Shown: positions 1 to 9,182 of the stretch, piece after piece
Layout: each line of letters starts with the position of its first letter
Position numbering within the stretch: position 1 is the stretch's first letter
Assembly: GCA_017390475.1 (NCBI GenBank)
Contig: JAFPBO010000016.1
Span: 1 to 64,000 of the forward strand
DNA length: 64,000 bases
Source of the DNA: Loktanella sp.
Lineage (GTDB): Bacteria; Pseudomonadota; Alphaproteobacteria; Rhodobacterales; Rhodobacteraceae
Direction: 5' to 3'
Made by a program: the position numbers and the translations under genes
The notes under the pieces: generated by a model
What the model saw: only the letters and a program-made list of their open reading frames with translations
Told to the model about the DNA's origin: nothing
Databases searched by the model: none

Positions 1-178
1 CCAACCCACACAGCACCCGATCACCAACAACGTCTGATGCAAAATCAGGGCGCAGATCAGCCGTGCGCTACTGAAACAAGAGAGGCTGCCAACAACTCAT
101 CAAGTGCCAAAACAGGGCGATCATGAATTATTGCGGCTAAACGCTCGGATAATCACAACCCAACATATGGCCCTTATC

Positions 179-2302
179 ATGAAACAGTTTCCTACACTCC
201 TGACCGGGGTCAGCTTTGCCACTATTGTCGCATCGGGCGTTCTGGCGCAGGGCACCACCGATGTGCGCGAAACCTTTCTGGGGTCGATCACCCTTGGCGG
301 GCAGGAGAATCCGACCAGCCCCCTGGATGGCCCGGTGGCCCGCGCTGCCGCCACAACCAAGACCGGTCGCCCGATCCTGGAAACCCAATCCTCTGTGTCG
401 GTGATCCCACGCGCGCAGATAGATGCACAAGGGTCCACCAATCTGGCCGAGGCGCTGACCTATTCCGCCGGGGTCATCGCCGAAAACTATGGCAGCGATC
501 CGCGTTTTGACAGCCTGTTTCTGCGCGGATTCAATCTGGAAAATGACAAGTTTCTGGATGGCCTGCGCCTGATGCGGTCCACCGAATTTCCAACCAGTGC
601 CCCCAGTTTCGAACTTTACGGGATCGAACGGGTCGAAGTGCTGCGCGGCCCTGCCTCTGTCCTTTATGGCGCGGGCACCCCGGCGGGTCTGGTCAATCTG
701 GTGCAGAAACGCGCGCAGGCGTCCGGTGATTTCACCGAGATCGGCACCAGCACCGATTCAAACGGCGCGGTCGCGCTGTTTGGCGATGCGAACCGCGTGG
801 TCGATGACCGCCTCGCCTATCGCGTGACCGGCAAGATCGGCAACACCCGCACCGATGTCGAAGAGATCGACAACAAACGCGGCTATCTGGGCCTGTCCGC
901 CAGCTATGCGCTGAGCGATGCGACCGAACTGGAATTCATGGCCAGCTATCACGATGATGCACCGATATCGCCGACCGGGGTGCCAACCGGCCTGATCGGC
1001 GCTTTCGACAATCGCGATCTGCGCAGCTTTTACTTTGGCGACGACTCTGTCACCGACAGTGACCGCAGGATGGGCACGCTCAGCTTTGGCCTGACGCATG
1101 ATTTCGGCAATGGCTGGAAGCTGAACAACACCTTCCGCTACACCGATTTCGACTGGGACTATTCGGCGATGTATATTGACGGCGTTGCCGGCACGTCGGT
1201 TCATCGCGGCATCATCGTGCAGGACGAACGTTTCACCAGCATCGCCAATGACCTGCGCTTGTCAGGCCAGATCATGACCGGCGCGCTGGAACACAGCCTG
1301 ACCTTCGGGATCGATGCACAAAAATTCGAAGAAGACGCCTATACCGGCTTTTCCACCGCTGCATCCATTGATTACGCCGCACCTGCCTATGGTGGGCTGG
1401 GCATCGCCGCGCCCTGGTACACAGCCGATAAATCCGTCAAGGCAGAGCAGATCGGCATCTATGCGCTGGACGAGATCGCGATGGATAACTGGCGGGCGAC
1501 GCTGGGCCTGCGGCACGAATGGACGCATCAGACCGGCGAAAGCGCCACCAATTTCGGCACCACCGATTATGCGCGCAAGGATCAGCATACCACGGGCACC
1601 TTGGGTCTGGGCTATGTCTGGGACAACGGTCTGGCCTCTTACCTGTCTTATGCCACATCCTATCTGCCGCAGCCTGGCTTTGCCATCGACGGCAGCGCGC
1701 TGACACAGACCGAAGGTCAGCAATGGGAAGCAGGGCTGAAATATGAACCGACCAGCTTTGACGGGCTGTTTTCGGCCACCATGTTCGAGTTGCAGGAGAC
1801 CGACCGCAACACCAGCGTGACCGAACAGATCGGCGGCGGCACGATCACCGGCACCCGGCAGATCGGTAAGGCACGGATCCGCGGTCTGGAACTGGAAGGC
1901 GTGGCAGAACTCGGCACCGGCTGGAGCCTGAAAGGCGCCTATACTTTCGCTGATACCCGTATCTCTGGCGATCATGACGGCAACGAGCTGGCCAATACAC
2001 CCGATCACGCCGCCAGCCTGTGGCTTGCGCATCGGTTCAGCACCGGATCGCTGGACGGGCTGACGCTTGCCGGTGGCCTGCGCCATATCGGCAGCCGCTG
2101 GGCCAACGATGCCAATACCGAACGGTTGGACGCCGTCACCCTGGCGGACCTCAGCGCCTCCTATAGCTGGGACAACGGCATGCTGGGCCGCGTCAGCATC
2201 AACAACGTGACGGATGAGGCTTATGTGTCCGCAGTCGGGCTCAGCTCCAGCTATTTCGGGGATGGCCGGACAGTGCAGGCCAGCCTGAGCTATCAATGGT
2301 AA
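179..2302 (+). CDS. TonB-dependent siderophore receptor
   Basis: Outer-membrane receptor that would import a ferric siderophore using TonB energy. The protein has an N-terminal signal peptide ending near the residues VLAQG, a plug domain (residues about 60-190, with the segment VEVLRGPASVLYGAG typical of siderophore receptors) and a beta-barrel ending in an aromatic residue (SLSYQW), the usual outer-membrane insertion signal. At 707 residues it has the normal family length. I chose the ATG at 179 because the signal peptide starts directly there; an in-frame start at 104 would place 25 extra residues in front of it. An ABC exporter follows on the same strand about 210 bases later. No clear Fur or Irr box was recognised in the upstream 178 bases. 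The actual siderophore cannot be read from the sequence. Confidence 0.93.
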   Translation: MKQFPTLLTGVSFATIVASGVLAQGTTDVRETFLGSITLGGQENPTSPLDGPVARAAATTKTGRPILETQSSVSVIPRAQIDAQGSTNLAEALTYSAGVIAENYGSDPRFDSLFLRGFNLENDKFLDGLRLMRSTEFPTSAPSFELYGIERVEVLRGPASVLYGAGTPAGLVNLVQKRAQASGDFTEIGTSTDSNGAVALFGDANRVVDDRLAYRVTGKIGNTRTDVEEIDNKRGYLGLSASYALSDATELEFMASYHDDAPISPTGVPTGLIGAFDNRDLRSFYFGDDSVTDSDRRMGTLSFGLTHDFGNGWKLNNTFRYTDFDWDYSAMYIDGVAGTSVHRGIIVQDERFTSIANDLRLSGQIMTGALEHSLTFGIDAQKFEEDAYTGFSTAASIDYAAPAYGGLGIAAPWYTADKSVKAEQIGIYALDEIAMDNWRATLGLRHEWTHQTGESATNFGTTDYARKDQHTTGTLGLGYVWDNGLASYLSYATSYLPQPGFAIDGSALTQTEGQQWEAGLKYEPTSFDGLFSATMFELQETDRNTSVTEQIGGGTITGTRQIGKARIRGLELEGVAELGTGWSLKGAYTFADTRISGDHDGNELANTPDHAASLWLAHRFSTGSLDGLTLAGGLRHIGSRWANDANTERLDAVTLADLSASYSWDNGMLGRVSINNVTDEAYVSAVGLSSSYFGDGRTVQASLSYQW

Positions 2303-2512
2303 CAGCCCAGCCCCATAGTCTGATGTCGCGCATCTGCCCTGCCCTTGCGGCGGGGCGGGTGGCGGTGCTTGCCCATGGTGGATTTCTGCGGCAGGGTCCA
2401 CCCGGCGACCTGACGCAACCTGCGGCGCAACCGATCACCAGCCTGCGGGCGCAGGCCAACCTGACCATGGGCCATCGTAACGCCCAAACCTGCCGACCCG
2501 GAAAGAGATATC

Positions 2513-4213
2513 ATGCTGCGCCAGTTCTTTGAATATTACCGTCCGCACAAGCGGCTGTTCTGGCTCGATTTCGGCTCTGCCGTGGTGTCTGGCCTGCTGG
2601 AATTGTCCTTTCCGCTGGCGATCACTTACTTCATCGACACCCTGCTGCCGATGGGCGACTGGGGTCTGACCATCGCGGCGGCAATCACGCTGCTGGTGAT
2701 CTATACGGTGAACACCGTCCTGATGGGGGTCGTGATCTACTGGGGCCATATGCTGGGCATCGAGATCGAGACAGAACTGCGCGCGCGGGCCTTTTCGCAT
2801 CTGACCCGGCTCAGCTGGCGGTGGTTTGACCACGCCCGCACCGGCAAGCTGGTGGCAAGGGTGACCCGCGATCTGGAAGAAATCGGCGAGGTCGCACATC
2901 ACGGCCCCGAAGACCTGTTCATCGCTATCATGACCTTTCTGGGTGCCTTCGCGCTGATGCTGATGCTGCATCCCACACTGGCGCTGATCACCGCAGCGAT
3001 TGTACCGCTCAGCATCTGGGTGGTCGTTGTCTATGGCGGGCGCATGACCCGCACCTGGCAGGAAATCTATGGCCGGGTCGGCAATTTCAACGTGCGCCTG
3101 GAAGAAGCGATGGGCGGTATCCGCGTGGTTCAGGCCTTTGCCAATGAACGGCATGAAGAGGGATTATTCGCCCGCGACAACCGCGCCTATCGCGCCACCA
3201 AACTGGACGCTTACCGGTATATGGCGATTTCCAGCGCGATCCATTACATGGGGCTGCGTTTCGTGCAGGTGGTGGTGCTGGTCGTCGGCGCGGCTTTTGT
3301 GCTGCAGGGCGACATGACCACCGGGGCCTTTGTCGGGTTCCTGCTGCTGGTCAATGTGTTTTTCCGCCCGCTCGACAAGATTGCCGCCGTGATCGAAACC
3401 TATCCGCGCGGCATCGCAGGCTTTCGCCGCTATATCGAATTGCTGGAGACCGAGCCAGAGATTGTCGATGCTCCGGATGCCGTTCCAACCCCGCCATTGC
3501 AGGGTCGCGTCACCTTTGACAACGTCAGTTTCGGCTATGATACGACCCGCCCGGTGCTGCGCAATGTTTCGCTCGACGTGCAGCCGGGCGAAACCGTAGC
3601 CTTTGTCGGCGCATCAGGTGCAGGCAAGACCACGCTGCTGGCATTGGTGCCGCGATTTTATGACCCTGTTGATGGGCAGATCCTGATCGACGGGCAACCT
3701 TTGGCCACTATGACGCTGGCTTCGCTGCGCCGCCAGATCGGGTTGGTCAGTCAGGATGTTTTCCTGTTCGGCACCACCCTGCGCGAAAATATCGCCTATG
3801 GCAGGTTGGATGCGACAGAGGCCGAAATTCTGGATGCCGCCGACAAGGCGCAACTAACCCCGACGATCCGCAACTTGCCCGATGGGCTGGACACGCTGGT
3901 CGGCGAACGCGGTGTGATGCTGTCGGGTGGGCAGAAGCAACGCGTGGCGATTGCCCGCGCTTTCCTCAAGAACCCACCGATCCTGATATTGGACGAAGCC
4001 ACCTCGGCGCTCGACAGTCAGACCGAGCGCGAGATTCAATCCGCGCTGGAGGCTTTGTCGATCGGGCGCACAACGCTGGTGATCGCGCACCGGCTGGGCA
4101 CGATCCGTAATGCTGACAGGATCGTGGTCATGCAGGATGGCGAAGTCCGCGAAATCGGCGATCACGCCGATCTGATGTCAAAAGGCGGACTTTATGCCCG
4201 ACTGGCGGGCTGA
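2513..4213 (+). CDS. ABC transporter, fused permease and ATPase (MsbA/multidrug type)
   Basis: Inner-membrane half-transporter that dimerises to export a lipid, drug or siderophore. The first ~310 residues form the six-helix transmembrane domain (it opens FFEYYRPHKRLF), and the C-terminal part is a complete nucleotide-binding domain: Walker A GASGAGKT at residues 366-373, signature LSGGQKQR near 470, Walker B ILDEATSALD near 491-500, and the H-loop IAHR. Length (566 residues) is normal for the family. It lies downstream of the siderophore receptor on the same strand, so a part in siderophore handling is possible, but the family is broad and this is inference. No frameshift or missing motif was seen. 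Confidence 0.9.
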   Translation: MLRQFFEYYRPHKRLFWLDFGSAVVSGLLELSFPLAITYFIDTLLPMGDWGLTIAAAITLLVIYTVNTVLMGVVIYWGHMLGIEIETELRARAFSHLTRLSWRWFDHARTGKLVARVTRDLEEIGEVAHHGPEDLFIAIMTFLGAFALMLMLHPTLALITAAIVPLSIWVVVVYGGRMTRTWQEIYGRVGNFNVRLEEAMGGIRVVQAFANERHEEGLFARDNRAYRATKLDAYRYMAISSAIHYMGLRFVQVVVLVVGAAFVLQGDMTTGAFVGFLLLVNVFFRPLDKIAAVIETYPRGIAGFRRYIELLETEPEIVDAPDAVPTPPLQGRVTFDNVSFGYDTTRPVLRNVSLDVQPGETVAFVGASGAGKTTLLALVPRFYDPVDGQILIDGQPLATMTLASLRRQIGLVSQDVFLFGTTLRENIAYGRLDATEAEILDAADKAQLTPTIRNLPDGLDTLVGERGVMLSGGQKQRVAIARAFLKNPPILILDEATSALDSQTEREIQSALEALSIGRTTLVIAHRLGTIRNADRIVVMQDGEVREIGDHADLMSKGGLYARLAG

Positions 4214-4399
4214 CGCGGGCCGGTTAAGATAGGTTTCTGCCACATTGATCAGATTGCCGTCAGGGTTGCCATCGCACGACAACTGTACCAGCGCCGCCAG
4301 ATCATGGCACCAAGGCGCGGCTTGTTGGGTGGTAGGCCCTGCTCAACCTCGCGCCTCGGAAGCCTCGTTGACGAGATCGCGTTTTGATGCGGGCCAGTA

Positions 4400-5980
4400 T
4401 CATTCGCGGTCGGGGGTCCAAGTTACAGGCGGACTGTCAGGCGTCAGCAGATAAAAGCCACCTGATGCGACCGGTGCCCACGGCCCCTCCGCGCCGTCAG
4501 GCCAAAGGACGCGGACCTCGGCGATGGTTGCTGTTCCCAGGCCGAAATGCCACCAACCAAGCTGTCCGCTGGCATGACCACCGCCCAGCGTGATCTCGCG
4601 CCGCTGCGTGCCGCCGTCAGTGCGCAGCTCGATCCATGCGTTGATGCCATCACGGTTCGCACCGGTTGCCAACAGACGGAATGCGGCAAAGCCGAACACC
4701 TCACCGGTGCCCGTATTGCGCCAAATCTGCGGCGCGGTGCGGCGGTTGACAACGACCATGTCCAGCAGCCCATCAAGGTTGAAATCCACCAGCAGCCCGC
4801 CTCGCCCGATATCGGTGCTGGCAACACCGGCACTGTCACCCGCCTCCATGAACGTGCCATCCGGGCGCTGCAGCAACAGGTTATTCGGGTCTTCCTGCGC
4901 AAAGTCGGGCATCTGGTCGACATTGCCCTTCACGACCCAGATATCGGCCAAACCGTCGTTGTTCACATCCTCGATCTGAACATGCCACGCGGTCGAGGGG
5001 CGCAGATCATCCCCGATATAGGGGCGGTGCGCTGTCACACCGCGTGATAACGCGACGTCGCGATATTCCGGCACCGCGCCAGCAACCGGGTCGGATAACG
5101 TCTGCAACTTGTTGTCAGCCATCGACGTCAGGAAATATTCTGGAAACCCGTCCGCATCAAAGTCACGGCTGGCGATACCCATTCCCCAGATGCGCAGGCG
5201 TTGCCAGCCTTCGTCAGCTGTCCAAAGGCGCGGTGGTTCCCCAGCGGGAATGTGCCACAACTGTTCCTCACCGCCTTTATAGTATTCTCGATCGTTGGAC
5301 ACCCGCAAATCGGGTGTGCCTGTGCGCGCCCAATCTGTGAACATCATGGCAAGCGGGCAATGCGACGGTGTCAATGCGATGGGCGGGGCAAAGCCTGCAT
5401 CGCCCGGTCGGTAAAGCCGGTTCTCGGTACAGGACCCCCAGGGAAAGGCGTCTTCATGGCGATCGATGTAGCTACCCAGTGCCAGCGTCGGCCAATCCTG
5501 CCCGTCCTCCCAGGTTGCGGCAAATGCCGACCACCAGGCATCGCCGCCATCAAATGACCATTCCTCATTCGCGCGGGCGAACTGGCAATCTCCAAGCCCG
5601 CGCATGAGCACGACCTCACCGATCCGCAGCAAGGCAAGGTCAGTGATCCCGTCGCCATCCACATCCAGAGGATAAGTCTGAACAACTTCGGTCAGTTCCA
5701 GCCCAGAGGGTTCCTGAACGAAAGCCAACGGGCCACCTTGTGTCGCCACATTGCGGTAAAAACGCGCCGGGTCGATGCCGCCCGACAAAAGCAAATCGGG
5801 AAAACCGTCGTCGTTGCAATCAAAAGACGCAGCCCCCCCGCCGACCATATATTCCCAGTCACCCGCGTAGGTTCCGCCGATACCGGCTGCCATCGTCTCA
5901 TCGACATAGGTGGGAACAGCAGGATCTTGGGCAAAGGCAGGAGCCGCCACCAGCAAAAACGTCGCAACAAGCCGCATCAT
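4400..5980 (-). CDS. Exported CRTAC1-family protein with FG-GAP/VCBS repeats and ASPIC/UnbV domain
   Basis: A secreted protein of unknown molecular function. From the ATG at 5980 it begins with a signal peptide (MMRLVATFLLVAAPAFA), followed by several FG-GAP/VCBS repeats with calcium-binding loops such as DCNDDGFPDL, DVDGDGITDL, DFDADGFPEY, DVNNDGLADI and DFNLDGLLDM, and ends with an ASPIC/UnbV-like domain (GGGHASGQLG, then VLWPDG). This start codon overlaps the stop of the upstream haloperoxidase-like gene (TGA read at 5979-5977), which argues for translational coupling and against starts further upstream inside that gene. The repeats suggest a beta-propeller. The pairing with a haloperoxidase suggests a shared exported role, which is inference. 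Confidence 0.88.
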   Translation of the reverse strand: MMRLVATFLLVAAPAFAQDPAVPTYVDETMAAGIGGTYAGDWEYMVGGGAASFDCNDDGFPDLLLSGGIDPARFYRNVATQGGPLAFVQEPSGLELTEVVQTYPLDVDGDGITDLALLRIGEVVLMRGLGDCQFARANEEWSFDGGDAWWSAFAATWEDGQDWPTLALGSYIDRHEDAFPWGSCTENRLYRPGDAGFAPPIALTPSHCPLAMMFTDWARTGTPDLRVSNDREYYKGGEEQLWHIPAGEPPRLWTADEGWQRLRIWGMGIASRDFDADGFPEYFLTSMADNKLQTLSDPVAGAVPEYRDVALSRGVTAHRPYIGDDLRPSTAWHVQIEDVNNDGLADIWVVKGNVDQMPDFAQEDPNNLLLQRPDGTFMEAGDSAGVASTDIGRGGLLVDFNLDGLLDMVVVNRRTAPQIWRNTGTGEVFGFAAFRLLATGANRDGINAWIELRTDGGTQRREITLGGGHASGQLGWWHFGLGTATIAEVRVLWPDGAEGPWAPVASGGFYLLTPDSPPVTWTPDRE

Positions 5981-7311
5981 GTCCGGGTCACCAAAGCGTT
6001 CGTCCAGCCCGCAACACAACGGCCCTGCTCAAGCCCCCTGTGAATCGCTGCCGGGAAATGAATACCGCCATAAAGCCGCGAGATGCCCGCCTCTTCGGCG
6101 GCCTCCCAGAAATCAGTGAAGCTGCGGGCAGGCAGACCGTCATCCTCATGCGTTGTATCGGTGAAAGCCAGGTTGGACCCGAACACTGCAGTAAGGATTT
6201 CGGCCGACGCACCCGACAGGGTCGAATGCCCCGAGGGATATTCCGGGAAAGGCGGCGTGATCAGGATCGGCGTAAAGGCGGGGTCGATCTGCGCGCGGAT
6301 ATACGTGACAGGGCGCAAGAGATCGAATTCGAATTTGGCGTGCCAACAGGCAATCATCGCATCGGCAAGCCCGATACCGACACGCGCGAGTGTATCTGCG
6401 CGGGTCACGGCATCGGCGTCCTGATCGTCCAGCACGATCCGCGCAATGGTGATCCAATGCCCCGGCGGCGTAGGTGACAGCATCGGGTCGTCTGACCAGA
6501 AACGTGCGATCATCTCTTGTTCGGGTGTCAGATTGGCAGTTGCGGCATGCACAGCCATGGCTTCGGCGTAAAACGCGCTGTCCTGGTCGGTCGAATAAGC
6601 GGGCGGCGCTGGCAACAGGCAGGCGTTATCCGCAGGCATTGCAAATGGCCGGTTCTGTCCCCAGCCAGGCAACAGCGGCGCTTGCTGCTGGCGCACGGAT
6701 GATGTCGGGACCCAGCCAGATGGCTCTTCCGGCGCAGGCCAGGACGCCGCAAAACCCATATTCGAAACCTCTGCACCACCGTCTGTCGCAGACCATGCAA
6801 GGATGTGATCGGCAATCGCCTGCCCTTGCCTGCGCGCTGCGGTCACCATCGCGTCGTCCAGGCCGGCGGCCATCCGTGCGGCAAGGCGGTCGGCCATCGT
6901 CGCCATGGCGCGCTGCCCTGTCGGGCCTGTATTGGCAAAAAGAACCGGCACCGCCGCCGCCAGTGCCGCGTTCAAGACCACACCAAAGTCGGGCGGCGCA
7001 CCTTTGAGCATGGGCAATGGTGCAAGGCCGTCCAATTGGCCTGCCAATGATCTGTGCGTCGGGAAAGCCGCCACAGTCGCCTCCCATGCTGTGACGCCGA
7101 GATAGCCGAAAGCACGCGCCGCAACAGGTGGCGAATAGGTCGGTGTATGGCGGACAAGCTCCAGGATAAGCCGATACCAGCCATCTATCGCCGCACGCGC
7201 CCGCACATCGTCATCAGCCACCGCGCCGGGGAATGGCGTATGAGCCTTGGCTTGCAGGGCAAGTGACGACGCAACAAGAACGGTTGCGGCGCGGCGGCGT
7301 GTCATGCGCAT
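5977..7311 (-). CDS. Vanadium-dependent haloperoxidase family protein (PAP2-like)
   Basis: Predicted vanadate-binding enzyme of the PAP2/haloperoxidase superfamily, which uses peroxide to oxidise halides. In the C-terminal half the active-site elements are visible: KFEFDLLRPVTY (lysine and arginine), EYPSGHSTLSG (the SGH element) and RLYGGIHFPAAIHRG (arginine and the vanadate-ligand histidine position). The N-terminus (MRMTRRRAATVLVASSLALQAKA) looks like an export signal with a twin-arginine-like start, so the protein is probably periplasmic or secreted. ATG codons at 7311 and 7305 are both possible starts. The gene ends inside the start of the FG-GAP/ASPIC gene, so the two form an operon. 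Actual halide specificity or a phosphatase activity cannot be told from sequence. Confidence 0.86.
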   Translation of the reverse strand: MRMTRRRAATVLVASSLALQAKAHTPFPGAVADDDVRARAAIDGWYRLILELVRHTPTYSPPVAARAFGYLGVTAWEATVAAFPTHRSLAGQLDGLAPLPMLKGAPPDFGVVLNAALAAAVPVLFANTGPTGQRAMATMADRLAARMAAGLDDAMVTAARRQGQAIADHILAWSATDGGAEVSNMGFAASWPAPEEPSGWVPTSSVRQQQAPLLPGWGQNRPFAMPADNACLLPAPPAYSTDQDSAFYAEAMAVHAATANLTPEQEMIARFWSDDPMLSPTPPGHWITIARIVLDDQDADAVTRADTLARVGIGLADAMIACWHAKFEFDLLRPVTYIRAQIDPAFTPILITPPFPEYPSGHSTLSGASAEILTAVFGSNLAFTDTTHEDDGLPARSFTDFWEAAEEAGISRLYGGIHFPAAIHRGLEQGRCVAGWTNALVTRT

Positions 7312-7368
7312 CGGTTTCCCCCCAATTGCAACACCCATAGAAGTACGCGGCACAGGCGAAGCCGACAA

Positions 7369-7789
7369 GGGGGAACAAAGTTGAAAAAGGTGGTCGTGCT
7401 AAGCCCGCTGCAACCCCAAGCGACCGACTCGATAGGCGCCTCCGTCCGAACGCAGTTGTCGCCTCTCTGACCCGGTCATATCGGCCAGCAGAAAAGCGTT
7501 GCTGTGCGAATTATCTGTTTCATCTATGCGGATATGCGCCATGTAAATGCGGCACGATAGACGCACGGCTGACATGCGAAAGCTGCGCTAAGGCGTTATT
7601 GCCCTCTGATACTGGCCGGCTTGGGCCAGATTCGTCCAAGCTGTGACGAGGTCTAGACAGCCAGCACAGCTGCCGTTGTTCCAAAGCGTCATCCGCTTCG
7701 GTTGACCCGCACAAAACATTTGTGTCAAACGCACACCTTTATGAATGTACCCGGGGCGCCCGCGCCGGGCCCAGCCCAAGGAAGGACTC
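7369..7789. other. Intergenic region, no gene recognised
   Basis: About 420 bases between the divergent haloperoxidase operon and the acetyltransferase. Short open frames exist on both strands, but none has a convincing ribosome-binding site or recognisable protein. It must contain the promoters for the two flanking transcription units; none was pinned down. Confidence 0.5.
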
Positions 7790-8257
7790 ATGGCTCTCAC
7801 ACTGCGCCGCAACCACGACCGCGATCTTGCTCCTTTGGAATCGATGCTGTCGGACACGGAAATTCTGTTGCTCAATCCAAGTGCAAAGGTACCCTTTGAC
7901 AGGATTGAATGGCAAAACAAATGGTTGGGAGAGGCTGAGGACGTCTCTTTTTACCTTCAAGATGACGCAGGACGGGATGTGGGGTTCTTCGCCCTAAGGC
8001 AGGGCGTCGGGCCGGAAGTGCGGCACCTCACCTATGTCTATATCATCGAAGAGGCGCGCGGTGGCGCTGCTGCGGAACTGACCGAACACGTGGAGCAGGC
8101 AGCGCTGGCACTGGGCGCGCTGGTCGTGACATTGAAGGTGGAACTCGACAATGCGCCAGCCTTCAATGCCTATCTCTCGGCCGGATACGAAGAGCTGTCT
8201 CGTCGCCGGGGCATGGCCACAATGCGGCTGGACCTGGAAAAACGCCGCGCCACATGA
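7790..8257 (+). CDS. GNAT-like acetyltransferase
   Basis: Small cytoplasmic protein (155 residues) that resembles GCN5-related N-acetyltransferases, which move an acetyl group from acetyl-CoA to an amine. The visible support is the alternating strand/helix pattern, a central YVYIIEEARGGAAAELTEHV stretch in the place of the acetyl-CoA binding loop, and a C-terminal NAPAFNAYLSAGYEEL segment, which is the typical end of a GNAT domain. The ATG at 7790 is preceded by a good ribosome-binding site (AAGGAAGGA), so I prefer it to an in-frame start at 7745. It stands alone. The substrate is unknown. Confidence 0.72.
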   Translation: MALTLRRNHDRDLAPLESMLSDTEILLLNPSAKVPFDRIEWQNKWLGEAEDVSFYLQDDAGRDVGFFALRQGVGPEVRHLTYVYIIEEARGGAAAELTEHVEQAALALGALVVTLKVELDNAPAFNAYLSAGYEELSRRRGMATMRLDLEKRRAT

Positions 8258-8563
8258 CTTTGTCGGAAGGAGCAGGCCACAAAGTCGGTCGCGGGCTGTC
8301 CTTGAAAGCAGCGGGGCCAGTGGTATGCAAATCCGATCATGAGGCAGTCCCGCATCCATATGACGAAAAGCGCCCGCGTGCCTTGAGAGATTTCAAAATG
8401 CGCTGGCTTTTGCATATCTTTGGCTGACAAGGCGAAAGAGAACCCGGTCAACCCTTTCCTGGCGCAGTGACGTTAAGGCGGGGTCCAGCCCGACAATATG
8501 ATACACGACCAAATTGCGCGTGTTTTTTCTTGAGATCGCATAGCCGTCCGCGTAATCAGGGTT
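8258..8563. other. Intergenic region upstream of the Rrf2 regulator
   Basis: About 306 bases with no convincing gene on either strand. The last 100 bases are more AT-rich and presumably carry the promoter of the Rrf2 gene, but no site could be assigned. Confidence 0.5.
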
Positions 8564-9028
8564 ATGATCACGCAAAAGATGAAATACGCCCTCAAGGCTT
8601 TGATGGAACTCGCCGCAGAGCGGGCCGGTGAGGGGCGTCCTTTGCGGATCGAAGAGATCGCGCAGAAATCGGGCACGCCAAAGCGGTTTCTGGAACATAT
8701 CCTGCTGGAAATCCGCAATGCCGGTTTCATCGCCTCGGTGCGTGGGCGGCATGGCGGCTATGTGCTGATCAAGGACCCGCGCGAGGTGTCGCTCAGCGAA
8801 TTGATGCGTTTGATCGACGGGCCGATCGCGCCGCTGCCGTGTCTCTCGCGCCGCGCTTATCAACGCTGCGAAGATTGCCCTGACGAGAATGCATGCCGGT
8901 TGCGGCAGGTCTTTGCGCAAGTGTTCTGGTCTTATCTGGTGCTGATCGATTCGCTGACCCTCGCGGATCTGGTGGCAGAGCCCGGCAGCGGCGGATCGGC
9001 TGAAATCGTACAACAAATCGGTCTTTGA
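8564..9028 (+). CDS. Rrf2-family transcriptional regulator with four-cysteine cluster
   Basis: DNA-binding regulator of the Rrf2 family (IscR, NsrR, CymR relatives), 154 residues. A winged helix-turn-helix occupies residues ~1-75, with the family wing GRHGGYVL. A cysteine cluster follows: C93, C102, C105 and C111, spaced C-x8-C-x2-C-x5-C, which could hold an iron-sulfur cluster or sense thiols. IscR uses three cysteines in about this place. The gene sits immediately upstream of a complete sulfate uptake operon on the same strand, so control of sulfur assimilation, as CymR does in other bacteria, is a reasonable inference. The 155-base gap to the transporter would hold the operator; I saw AT-rich sequence there but no definite palindrome. 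Confidence 0.88.
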   Translation: MITQKMKYALKALMELAAERAGEGRPLRIEEIAQKSGTPKRFLEHILLEIRNAGFIASVRGRHGGYVLIKDPREVSLSELMRLIDGPIAPLPCLSRRAYQRCEDCPDENACRLRQVFAQVFWSYLVLIDSLTLADLVAEPGSGGSAEIVQQIGL

Positions 9029-9182
9029 CGGCGGTTCACGGCCTGCCGCAATCCTGATGCACTGTAGAATAATCCTCTCTTTACACGACTGATTTTGACG
9101 TGATTATTTCGTTGCTTTTGACGACAAACTCTGTCGAGATAGTGGGCATGAGACCGCAGTAGCGGCACCCAGAGGAGAGACA

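Noticed and set aside
1262..2401. A ~379-codon minus-strand frame opposite the TonB receptor
   Set aside because: Shadow of the receptor gene; no recognisable domain.
2296..2532. A 78-codon plus-strand frame between the receptor and the ABC exporter
   Set aside because: It overlaps both genes, has no good ribosome-binding site and no recognised motif.
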